The notes below the pieces were generated by a model that did not search any database, was not told the DNA's origin, and saw only the letters and a list, made by a program, of their open reading frames with translations. Below are positions 18,709 through 26,209 of a DNA stretch of 64,000 nt, piece after piece (within the stretch, counting starts at the first letter, position 1; each line of letters opens with the position of its first letter). Made by a program: the position numbers and the translations under genes. Source of the DNA: JBBQLG01 sp964251665 (lineage in GTDB: Bacteria; Bacteroidota; Bacteroidia; Cytophagales; Spirosomataceae); NCBI GenBank assembly GCA_964251665.1, contig CAXUKO010000003.1:124001-188000 (forward strand), given 5' to 3'.

Positions 18709-19839
18709 TTAACAAAGTGCAATGGAATTGTATAATCCGAGCAATTGGTTCGCTTCGGTCTGCCAATTGTACATATACGTACTAACCAGTCTTCCGCGCT
18801 TTCCCATCAAGGCTGCTTCATCCGGGTGCTCAATCAGGCTGATCAACTTTTGTGCCACCTGACTCGAATCGGCTGGCTCTACACAGTACCCGCACTGGGC
18901 TGACTCGACGACTGCCCGGTACAGGGGAAAATCAGCGGTCAGCACTGGCAGGCTTGCTGCCATGTACTCGAATAGCTTGGTGGGGTAGGAGCCGGGGTAG
19001 TCACCAACCGGTTTCAGTAAGGCCAGACCTGCTATGTACCGGGTGGTGCCGGTGTAGGCGATTTTGGGATCGGTTTGGCCATAGAACACCATATGGTCAC
19101 GTACTTCGGCATAAGCAGGTACCGCTTCCAACTCCCTCCGTGCGAAAGCACAACGGCCAAACAGGTGGAGCCGGATTGCCGGATAGTGAGCCGCCAGTAA
19201 CGCAATGGTCTCAATCATCGTGTCCAGCCCCCGGTCGAAACTAACAACCCCAACGTAGAGAAGATGCGGTCCATCGGTAACGGGCGCAGTTGATAAGGAT
19301 GGTTGAGAAAGAGAGTCAAAAAATGCCGGATCGGGGTAATTATGAACAAGGGCGTAAGGTAACTTCAGGCCGGTGTAGGTGGCCAGGTAGCTATCCTCGG
19401 TGAAGACATGGTAGCAATAGTGCCGGGCCAATTGCTCAAATCCGGCAAAGGCCCGCTGGAAAACCGGATGATTGTTGTACCGCTTCCGGTCGAACTTCAG
19501 CCGGAGGTTTTCCTGTACTTCATACACTACGTTCAGGCCAAACAGCCGACAAAGCAGCGCAATAGGCAGCAGTTCAGGCATACAAATATGCAGGATCTGC
19601 GGACGGAGCCGGACGATATGCCATAGAATAAGCGGGTGAACCAGTAACAGCCGCCAGCCCAGCCACCGAAACAGTGGTAACCGGATAAACCGGATTGGGC
19701 CGCTCATTCCTGCTTTGGCATGGGGCAACAGGCAGGTAACGTTGTAGCGAGTGGACAAAGTAGGGGCCTGCTTATGCACAATGCGCGGGTCGGTCGGAGG
19801 GTGAGCCGGGCTAACAAGCAACACACGGATTGGCTTCAC
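18709..19839 (-). CDS. GT4-family glycosyltransferase (GT-B fold)
   Basis: The protein is 376 residues. The N-terminal Rossmann domain begins RVLLVSPAHPPTDPRI, with an RPQILHICMPE segment. The C-terminal nucleotide-sugar domain has LLYVGVVSFDRGLDTMIE and the acceptor/donor motif YPTKLFEYMAASLPVL around residues 275-295, where the usual EGFG is replaced by a KLFEYMA type. It should transfer a sugar from a nucleotide-sugar donor in the cytoplasm; donor and acceptor are unknown. Its start overlaps the deoC stop by 4 bases (ATGA), making it the last overlapping member of the Uma2-DUF922-deoC operon. It is well away from the capsule cluster. Confidence 0.85.
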   Translation of the reverse strand: MKPIRVLLVSPAHPPTDPRIVHKQAPTLSTRYNVTCLLPHAKAGMSGPIRFIRLPLFRWLGWRLLLVHPLILWHIVRLRPQILHICMPELLPIALLCRLFGLNVVYEVQENLRLKFDRKRYNNHPVFQRAFAGFEQLARHYCYHVFTEDSYLATYTGLKLPYALVHNYPDPAFFDSLSQPSLSTAPVTDGPHLLYVGVVSFDRGLDTMIETIALLAAHYPAIRLHLFGRCAFARRELEAVPAYAEVRDHMVFYGQTDPKIAYTGTTRYIAGLALLKPVGDYPGSYPTKLFEYMAASLPVLTADFPLYRAVVESAQCGYCVEPADSSQVAQKLISLIEHPDEAALMGKRGRLVSTYMYNWQTEANQLLGLYNSIALC

Positions 19840-20492
19840 AACTGACTCTGTACGATGGACACACCCGATGACGTGCCCAATCGGGTGGCTCCGGCGTCGA
19901 TAAAAGCCTGCGCCTGCTCGTACGTTTTGATACCACCCGAGGCCTTCACCTGTATGGTATCGGGCAGGAGGGAGCGAATCAGTTTTACCTGCGCCAGATC
20001 GGCACCGGTTGTGGCAAAACCGGTAGAGGTTTTCACGAAGTCTGCCTCAGCTTCTATACACAGTTCACAGGCGATACGGATTTCATTATCGTCCAGATAA
20101 GCGGTTTCAATAATAACTTTCAGCAGGGCGCCCTTACCATGAGCGACCCGGGCCAGCGTGGCAATTTCCTCCCGAACGCTCAAGTAAGCCATTGACTTAA
20201 ATCGGGTTAGGTTGATGACCATGTCCAGTTCGGTCGCGCCGTCTTCAAGGGCTTTTTCTGCTTCGGCTACTTTTACTGCCAGGCCGTTATAGCCCAGCGG
20301 GAAACCAATAACGGTACAAACCTTAATTGGAGTACCCGTCAGGATATCGCTGGCGTACAGCACATAGGAGGGTGGCAGGCAAATGGCCCTGAACTGATTT
20401 TCGTAGGCCTCCACGCACAACTGCCGAATGTCGGTTTCCGTGGCCGTCGGGCGTAGATTCGTATGGTCGATGTAGGAAGAAAGAGCAGTCAT
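19836..20492 (-). CDS. deoC: Deoxyribose-phosphate aldolase
   Basis: The protein is 218 residues, typical for DeoC. It has the N-terminal SSYIDHTNLRPTATETDI signature, the Schiff-base lysine Lys154 in DFVKTSTGFAT, the proton-relay Lys183 in VKASGGIKT, and Asp90 in ATELDMVINL. It cleaves 2-deoxyribose 5-phosphate to glyceraldehyde 3-phosphate and acetaldehyde in the cytoplasm, the last step of deoxynucleoside catabolism. Other deo genes (deoA, deoD, deoB) are not nearby. It overlaps the upstream DUF922-like gene by 4 bases and the downstream glycosyltransferase gene by 4 bases, so translation of the three is coupled. Confidence 0.95.
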   Translation of the reverse strand: MTALSSYIDHTNLRPTATETDIRQLCVEAYENQFRAICLPPSYVLYASDILTGTPIKVCTVIGFPLGYNGLAVKVAEAEKALEDGATELDMVINLTRFKSMAYLSVREEIATLARVAHGKGALLKVIIETAYLDDNEIRIACELCIEAEADFVKTSTGFATTGADLAQVKLIRSLLPDTIQVKASGGIKTYEQAQAFIDAGATRLGTSSGVSIVQSQL

Positions 20493-21568
20493 TTCAGTCC
20501 AAAGCTACGCAATTCAGCGTCAAGGCGCTGATTCCAGCGTTCCTGCGCCCCCTGAATAATGCCATGATTGGCCTCGCCGTCATACTGCTCCTGTAACCGG
20601 TTCATCTCCCGGTAAGCCTCAATGTACTGATACTGAATCTCACTGTTGTAGTCATTGAGGCTTAAACTGTCGGGAATGATGCGTTTTTTGAACCGCTCCG
20701 TCACCAGCTTCGCAATGTCGAAATGGCGCTGCTCATGGTTCAGCGCGTAGGCATTACGAGCCGGTTCGCTAACCCAGGACGAGTTTTTAAGCGTAAATAT
20801 TTTAAACGTCAGGTTAACCTGAATGACTCCGTTTTTTACCTCGCTGCGCCCTTCGTAAGCAAAACTGGTAAACACCTGCGCGGCATACCGGCTCAGACGC
20901 GGTACAGGAGCCAGAAAATCGGACCAGACCAGCGGCCGGGCGGGATCGTAAAAAACGGTATCGCTGTCGGGGTTTCGTGTATAGTTTTTGATGTTCACCT
21001 GTAAGCGCGTCGCCAGTTTTTCATGCTGATTGACGTTCTGATTAATCCAGTCATTAAAAAACGTCAGGCCATTTACCAGCGCCTGTCTGAGTGTTGGCTC
21101 CACCACCTCCAACTGACCGGCTGGCCGCTGATACTGCGCTGACGTACGAAACGTGACCAGTTCAAACGTATCATCATCGCGGGTTACGTCGAACACCATC
21201 ACCAGCGCTAAGCGTCCGTTCACGCGGTTCGTACCAACGGCTGTTTCGTTGATGGATAACTCTTTCAACCGAATGGTAACGGGTCGTTTTCGGCTGGCCG
21301 GTAAATTGGTAGTATGCAGACTCTGCCGCACGAACTGATTGATTGCACTGGCGGCTCCCCCCGGCAGATCGACCGCTTCGGCATGGTGGCCGGGCGTTAT
21401 AATGAGCTGGGCCACCCGACCCCGCTCCGAACGCTGGTCGACTACGCTGGCAATCACATATTCTTTTGGAACGAATGACAGGGTTTCAGAATGGAGTGTA
21501 ATGGGTGAGGGCGGGGAGAACGAAAGCAGCCCACCAACCAGCATCAGCCAGAACCAGTGTTTACGCAT
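20489..21568 (-). CDS. Secreted DUF922-like predicted zinc peptidase
   Basis: The protein is 359 residues with an N-terminal signal segment (WFWLMLVGGLLSFS). The C-terminal half resembles DUF922, a family of predicted secreted zinc proteases: RPLVWSDFLAPVP near residue 209, then an HExxH site, HEQRHFDIA, at residues 278-282. The last 70 residues are helical and charged. The N-terminal 170 residues match nothing I recognise. The protein is probably periplasmic. It overlaps the Uma2-like gene upstream by 8 bases and deoC downstream by 4, so it belongs to their operon. Peptidase activity rests only on the motif and family resemblance. Confidence 0.7.
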   Translation of the reverse strand: MRKHWFWLMLVGGLLSFSPPSPITLHSETLSFVPKEYVIASVVDQRSERGRVAQLIITPGHHAEAVDLPGGAASAINQFVRQSLHTTNLPASRKRPVTIRLKELSINETAVGTNRVNGRLALVMVFDVTRDDDTFELVTFRTSAQYQRPAGQLEVVEPTLRQALVNGLTFFNDWINQNVNQHEKLATRLQVNIKNYTRNPDSDTVFYDPARPLVWSDFLAPVPRLSRYAAQVFTSFAYEGRSEVKNGVIQVNLTFKIFTLKNSSWVSEPARNAYALNHEQRHFDIAKLVTERFKKRIIPDSLSLNDYNSEIQYQYIEAYREMNRLQEQYDGEANHGIIQGAQERWNQRLDAELRSFGLK

Positions 21569-22145
21569 CAGGGAGAAGGGCCGTTACGCGGTCGTAGATA
21601 GCCCGGACGGGCAGGGTTACGTTGATAGTCGGGCTATAAATCGAATCGGTCAGTTGAGCGGTCTCTTTAACAAGCGACCAGACGCCCTCCGCTGATTTAT
21701 GCCAGACTTCCACTTTGATCCGTCTTGAATCGACGGTAATGTATTCCCGAAGGGTCGGTACATCCCGGTAGAGGGCAAACGTATCTGTTTTGTCATACCC
21801 GCCCGTGCTTTTAGAGAGGACTTCAACAAGTACGGTGGGATTAAGCATCGTATCGAGAGCGTTCCCCGCCATTAATTCGATTTCACCACAGACAACAACC
21901 AGATCGGGGTACGCATACAGACTGTTTTTTGGTGTGTGTATCCGAAAGTTCGAGGAGAAGGACTGACATGCATGATACCTAAGTGCATAACCGATTTGAC
22001 AAGACAGGTTTTCTTTGATGCGGTTATGTTCTTTTGTTGCGCCTGCCATTGGGTATAGGTGTCCCTCAAAGTACTCACTCTTCTCGAAGGCGTTCCGTTC
22101 CTGCGCCTGTGTGTATGTCCGTTTCTCTTCCGCGATCATAACCAT
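21561..22145 (-). CDS. Uma2 family PD-(D/E)XK nuclease-like protein
   Basis: The protein is 194 residues from the ATG at 22145. The frame is open to 22193, but that stretch is the secA terminator hairpin, so the inner start (or the ATG at 22139) is preferred. Uma2/DUF820 hallmarks are present: FEGHLYPMAGATKEHNRI near the N terminus, YAYPDLVVV with the active-site Asp, LVEVLSKST with the Glu and Lys, and YRDVPTLREYITVD. The fold is restriction-endonuclease-like; the function of these proteins is not established, though many occur in multiple copies per genome. It is the first gene of the overlapping Uma2-DUF922-deoC-GT4 operon. Confidence 0.85.
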   Translation of the reverse strand: MVMIAEEKRTYTQAQERNAFEKSEYFEGHLYPMAGATKEHNRIKENLSCQIGYALRYHACQSFSSNFRIHTPKNSLYAYPDLVVVCGEIELMAGNALDTMLNPTVLVEVLSKSTGGYDKTDTFALYRDVPTLREYITVDSRRIKVEVWHKSAEGVWSLVKETAQLTDSIYSPTINVTLPVRAIYDRVTALLPDA

Positions 22146-22146
22146 G

Positions 22147-22183
22147 AAAAAAATAAGCCCTCCGAATATACGATTCGGAGGGC
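22147..22183 (-). terminator. Rho-independent terminator downstream of secA
   Basis: A perfect 11-bp stem (22157-22167 and 22173-22183) with a 5-base loop is followed on the minus strand by TTATTTTTTT. The T tract ends immediately before the ATG of the Uma2 gene at 22145, so the terminator serves as the 5' border of that gene. Confidence 0.85.
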
Positions 22184-22196
22184 GCTTTGTCAAGTT

Positions 22197-22302
22197 ACCT
22201 CACCCCGCCCTGTCGGGCACCCCTCTCCTTGAAATAAGGAGAGGGGAAAAAGACCGAGCCTATTCCCCTCTCCTGTTTAGGAGAGGGGGCAGGGGGTGAG
22301 GT
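22197..22302. repeat. Composite nested palindromic intergenic repeat
   Basis: Outer arms starting ACCTCACCCC at 22197 and ending GGGGGTGAGGT at 22302 enclose two hairpins with nearly the same sequence. One has arms 22220-22230/22236-22246 (11 bp) and the other 22265-22274/22279-22288 (10 bp), both built on CCCCTCTCCT/AGGAGAGGGG. It lies between the secA stop and its terminator. The form resembles dispersed repetitive palindromes seen in many bacterial genomes; other copies are not in this window. Confidence 0.75.
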
Positions 22303-22324
22303 TTGGCCGGTGCCGTGAGGTTGG

Positions 22325-25300
22325 TCAGTCAATCAGTACGGCTTTACCAGCCACTACATCGTTTTCGACGGTTTTATACTTTACATCCCGCTTCACGCTG
22401 CCATCGGCGTACTGAACGCTAACCTTCTCGTTGCGGTTGGCGATTTTTGTCGTCCGTAGCGGCTCCTGTTTCGGGCGGGGCGCACTCATCGGTGGAGCAC
22501 CCGCACCAGCCGCGTTGTTCTGCGCCATGCGCCGGGCGTATTCTTCAGGACCAGTTGCGAGATGGTCATCGTCGAAATCTTCCATGTTGGTGTGCAGTTC
22601 CGGCATGGGCTCGGGCTTACGATGAGCGGGAGCCTGACGGATTTCCTGCTCTACCTCCTGTGCATCCTGCGCTGGAATGTCTGATTTGGTGAGGAAGCTT
22701 ATGGTGTCGAAGTTTACCTTACTCACGAACCGTTTGAACAGCTCGATCGACTCGAACTTGTATACCAGCAAGGGGTCTTTCTGTTCAAAAACGGCGTTCT
22801 GTACCGACTGCTTCAGGTCGTCCATTTCGCGCAGGTGCTCTTTCCATTCCTGATCGATCACCGACAGCGTTACGGCCTTCTCCATCTCCGTCACCAGTTC
22901 GCGGCCACCTGTCTCTACGGCATTGCGCAGATCAGCCACTACCGTTAATTCATGCGTACCATCCGTAAACGGCACCACGATGTTTTTGATCTGGTGACCC
23001 TGCTCGTTGAGTACCTGCGTCAACACCGGCAGCGCCTTTCCGGCAATAGCCCGGTTTTTCTGTTGGTAATTCTGTTCGGCTTCTTCGTACAGCCGCTGAG
23101 CGCGATCCGGATTCTTGAGTTTTGCGAACTCTTCGCGGGTCATTTTTACTTCCAGTCCCAGAACTGTCAGCAGTTGCAGCGCAACCTCGTCGAAGCTCTC
23201 GGCGTTGTTGACAATTTCTTCGCAGACGTCGAAGGTTGTGTTGGCAATGTCGAGCGAAAGCCTGTCACCGAACAGGGCGTTCCGACGGCGTTTGTAGATG
23301 GCTTCGCGCTGATAGTTCATCACGTCATCGTATTCCAATAGCCGCTTCCGAATGCCAAAGTTGTTCTCTTCGACTTTTTTCTGTGCCCGTTCGATCGAAT
23401 TGGTGATCATCGAGTGCTGAATCACTTCGCCTTCTTCCAGTCCCATCCGGTCCATGATTTTCGCGATCCGGTCAGAACCGAACAACCGCATTAGGCTATC
23501 TTCGAGCGAGACGAAAAACTGCGATGTACCAGGGTCGCCCTGCCGACCGGCCCGACCACGCAACTGACGGTCAACCCGCCGGGATTCGTGCCGTTCCGTA
23601 CCAATAATGGCCAGACCACCGGCTGATTTTGATTCGGGGGTAAGCTTAATATCCGTACCGCGACCGGCCATGTTAGTGGCAATGGTTACGGTACCGGGCA
23701 AACCCGCCGAGGCTACCACTTCGGCTTCGCGCTGGTGGTATTTAGCGTTCAATACCTGGTGCTGAATCTTGCGCAAGGTCAGGAAACGGCTGAGCAGCTC
23801 GGAGTTTTCGACCGAGGTGGTACCCACCAGTACCGGACGGCCTTTTCCGACCAGATCCTCGATTTCATCCACTACGGCCACGTATTTCTCGCGTACAGAG
23901 CGGTAGACCTTATCTTCTTCGTCTTTCCGGGTGATGGCCCGGTTAGTCGGAATAACAACGACGTCTAATTTGTAAATCTGCCAGAATTCAGAGGCTTCCG
24001 TTTCGGCTGTACCGGTCATACCCGACAACTTGTGGTACATGCGGAAGTAGTTCTGGAGCGTAACCGTTGCGTAGGTCTGCGTAGCATCTTCCACCTGAAC
24101 GCCTTCTTTGGCTTCTACGGCCTGATGCAGACCATCCGACCACCGGCGACCTTCCATAATCCGGCCCGTCTGCTCATCCACGATCTTGACCTTGCCGTCC
24201 ATTAATACGTAGTCAACGTCGCGCTCGAACAGACTGAACGCCTTCAGCAACTGGTTGACGGTATTAATGCGCTGTGTCTTGACTGAATAGTCGCGAATCA
24301 GGTTCTCCTTGTGCAGAATTTTCTCCTGCTCATTCAGATCGGAATCTTTATCGATCCGGCTGATGTCGATCGACAGGTCCGGCAGGATAAAGAAGTTAGG
24401 ATCTTCGCCCGCACCGGTAATATAGTCGATCCCTTTTTCGGTCAGGTCGATGCTGTTGTTCCGCTCGTCAATGGTGAAATACAACGGCGCGTCGGCTTCC
24501 GGCATCAGCTTCTGGTTTTCCGCCAGATATATCGATTCCGTTTTTTGCAATACGGACTTATTACCCGTCTCGCTTAAAAACTTAATGAGTGGCTTGTATT
24601 TTGGGAAACCCCGGTGAGCCCGAAACAAGGCTACGCCCCCTTCTTTGTCGTCGCCAGCGGCTAATTTCCGTTTCGCTTCGTTCAGGAAGTCATTCACCAG
24701 TTTACGCTGCGCTTCGACTACCCGCGATACACGGGGCCGCAGTTCGGCGTAGTCCTGCTCGTCGCCACGGGGTACGGGACCGGAAATAATCAACGGCGTC
24801 CGGGCATCATCGACCAGTACGGAGTCGACCTCATCCACCATGGCATAGTGGTGTTTGCGCTGCACCAGTTCACCCGTTTCGCGGGCCATGTTATCGCGCA
24901 GGTAATCAAAACCGAACTCGTTATTGGTACCGTAGGTGATGTCGGCCAGATACGCCTGCCGACGGCCTTCAGAGTTAGGCTGGTGTTTGTCGATGCAGTC
25001 GACACGCAGGCCGTGAAACTCGAAGAGCGGACCATTCCATTCAGAGTCACGCTTGGCCAGATAATCGTTGACAGTCACGATGTGCACACCCCGACCGGCC
25101 AGCGCGTTCAGGAAAGCGGGCAGCGTCGAAACGAGAGTTTTACCTTCGCCGGTAGCCATCTCGGCAATTTTCCCCTGATGCAGCACTACACCACCGATAA
25201 TCTGAACGTCGTAGTGCACCATGTCCCATTTGATAGGGACCCCGGCGGCTTCCCAGGTATTTGCCCAGTAGGCTTTGTCGCCTTCGATCTGCACGTTCTT

Positions 25301-25741
25301 CCTCCGGAAACTGTACTGCCGGTCAAACTCGGTAGCCGTTACCTCCAGCCGCTCATTTTCGGTGAAACGCCGGGCTGTTTCCTTCACCACGGCAAAGGCT
25401 TGAGGCAGAATATCCAGTAGTACTACTTCGAGTTCTTTGTTGCGGTCAGTGTCTAATTTGTCGATCTGGTTAAAGATCACTTCCTTATCGCTGACATCCA
25501 TGTCGGGCTGGTCGGCGACCTGTTGACGCAACGCAGCCGCCTGATTATCAAACGACTGAAGCCGGTCCGCAATCAGTTGCTTCAGATCCGCCGAGGCTTG
25601 CCGCAGTTCGTCGTTCGAGAGGGCTTTCAGCCGGTCAAATTCCGTGTTAACCCGTTCGATGTACGGAGCCAGTTCTTTATAGTCCCGGTCCGCCTTGGTG
25701 CCGAACAGCTTAGTTATGCTTTTGGTGATGAGATTAATCAT
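22325..25741 (-). CDS. secA: Preprotein translocase ATPase SecA
   Basis: The protein is 1138 residues, long for SecA but usual in Bacteroidota. It drives post-translational export through SecYEG. Walker A is EMATGEGKTLV near residue 199, the DEAD-type box is MVDEVDSVLVDDARTPLIISG near 303, and the helicase C-terminal motif is TNMAGRGTDIKL, with QLRGRAGRQGDPGTSQFF. Motor, preprotein-crosslinking, helical-wing and scaffold regions are all present. The C terminus ends VAGKAVLID after a Pro/Gly-rich linker and lacks the CxCx8CH zinc motif found in many SecA proteins. The gene has its own strong promoter and terminator and is divergent from the capsule-export gene. Confidence 0.97.
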   Translation of the reverse strand: MINLITKSITKLFGTKADRDYKELAPYIERVNTEFDRLKALSNDELRQASADLKQLIADRLQSFDNQAAALRQQVADQPDMDVSDKEVIFNQIDKLDTDRNKELEVVLLDILPQAFAVVKETARRFTENERLEVTATEFDRQYSFRRKNVQIEGDKAYWANTWEAAGVPIKWDMVHYDVQIIGGVVLHQGKIAEMATGEGKTLVSTLPAFLNALAGRGVHIVTVNDYLAKRDSEWNGPLFEFHGLRVDCIDKHQPNSEGRRQAYLADITYGTNNEFGFDYLRDNMARETGELVQRKHHYAMVDEVDSVLVDDARTPLIISGPVPRGDEQDYAELRPRVSRVVEAQRKLVNDFLNEAKRKLAAGDDKEGGVALFRAHRGFPKYKPLIKFLSETGNKSVLQKTESIYLAENQKLMPEADAPLYFTIDERNNSIDLTEKGIDYITGAGEDPNFFILPDLSIDISRIDKDSDLNEQEKILHKENLIRDYSVKTQRINTVNQLLKAFSLFERDVDYVLMDGKVKIVDEQTGRIMEGRRWSDGLHQAVEAKEGVQVEDATQTYATVTLQNYFRMYHKLSGMTGTAETEASEFWQIYKLDVVVIPTNRAITRKDEEDKVYRSVREKYVAVVDEIEDLVGKGRPVLVGTTSVENSELLSRFLTLRKIQHQVLNAKYHQREAEVVASAGLPGTVTIATNMAGRGTDIKLTPESKSAGGLAIIGTERHESRRVDRQLRGRAGRQGDPGTSQFFVSLEDSLMRLFGSDRIAKIMDRMGLEEGEVIQHSMITNSIERAQKKVEENNFGIRKRLLEYDDVMNYQREAIYKRRRNALFGDRLSLDIANTTFDVCEEIVNNAESFDEVALQLLTVLGLEVKMTREEFAKLKNPDRAQRLYEEAEQNYQQKNRAIAGKALPVLTQVLNEQGHQIKNIVVPFTDGTHELTVVADLRNAVETGGRELVTEMEKAVTLSVIDQEWKEHLREMDDLKQSVQNAVFEQKDPLLVYKFESIELFKRFVSKVNFDTISFLTKSDIPAQDAQEVEQEIRQAPAHRKPEPMPELHTNMEDFDDDHLATGPEEYARRMAQNNAAGAGAPPMSAPRPKQEPLRTTKIANRNEKVSVQYADGSVKRDVKYKTVENDVVAGKAVLID

Positions 25742-25831
25742 TTCAGTGGTTAGTCGGTAGGAGTCAGTTGACCATGCTTAGTAAACGAATTAACGCGCCA
25801 TTCAGCACAGCAACGACCCACGTATTTTGGA

Positions 25832-25861
25832 CAAAATTAGCGCATTAAGCCGGTACTTCAA
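25832..25861 (-). promoter_or_regulatory. secA promoter, Bacteroidetes type
   Basis: On the minus strand TTG (25861-25859) is separated by 19 bases from TAATTTTG (25839-25832), an exact TAnnTTTG -7 element. The predicted transcript starts near 25825, giving a leader of about 85 bases before the secA ATG at 25741. This is the best promoter match in the window. Confidence 0.7.
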
Positions 25862-26081
25862 CAAACGGACCCGGTTGAATGCCAGAGGGCAACTGGCTTT
25901 ATCCATGCTTTGTCGTAGCTTTATCCCGGCTTAACAATGCAGCTGACTGCGGCTTTTGGGCAGGAACAGCGCGGCCGTTGAGCCAGGATATATACGTACT
26001 ACTCCATCAATTGTAAGGCCAATTTTCTGTTTGACAGCCTTAAACGACAACTTGTCAGGCTGTTTCCCGCAGCCACAAATT

Positions 26082-26126
26082 CCCTTTCCCGTAGCCCATG
26101 ACTTCAGTCGTGGGCCGGGAGAAAGG
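26082..26126. repeat. REP-like imperfect palindrome with IS200/IS605-style core
   Basis: The inner stem, arms 26094-26103 and 26106-26115, is 10 bp with one G-T pair and a 2-base loop (core GCCCATGACT/AGTCGTGGGC). Flanking CCCTTTCCCG and CGGGAGAAAGG extend the stem imperfectly. Sequences of the CCCACGACTgaAGTCGTGGG kind occur as foldback ends or REPs linked to IS200/IS605 transposases in other bacteria. No transposase is present here. Confidence 0.55.
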
Positions 26127-26181
26127 CGAACCGCTCCATCGCCCGGGGCAGACCAAGTACCACAGATTGGAAGTATTGTCT

Positions 26182-26189
26182 TACTTTTG
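26182..26189 (+). promoter_or_regulatory. -7 promoter element of the capsule export gene
   Basis: TACTTTTG is an exact TAnnTTTG match 20 bases before the GTG start at 26210. It implies a very short leader and supports that start over upstream frames. No good -33 TTTG is seen. Confidence 0.55.
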
Positions 26190-26209
26190 CGGAATCAACT
26201 GTCAGTCCA

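Larger units (their letters stand above)
25742..26209. other. Divergent intergenic region between secA and the capsule export gene
   Basis: The 468-bp spacer holds the secA promoter (25832-25861), a REP-like imperfect palindrome (26082-26126) and the -7 element for the export gene (26182-26189). Short open frames here have no start signals or recognisable products and are treated as chance. Confidence 0.6.
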
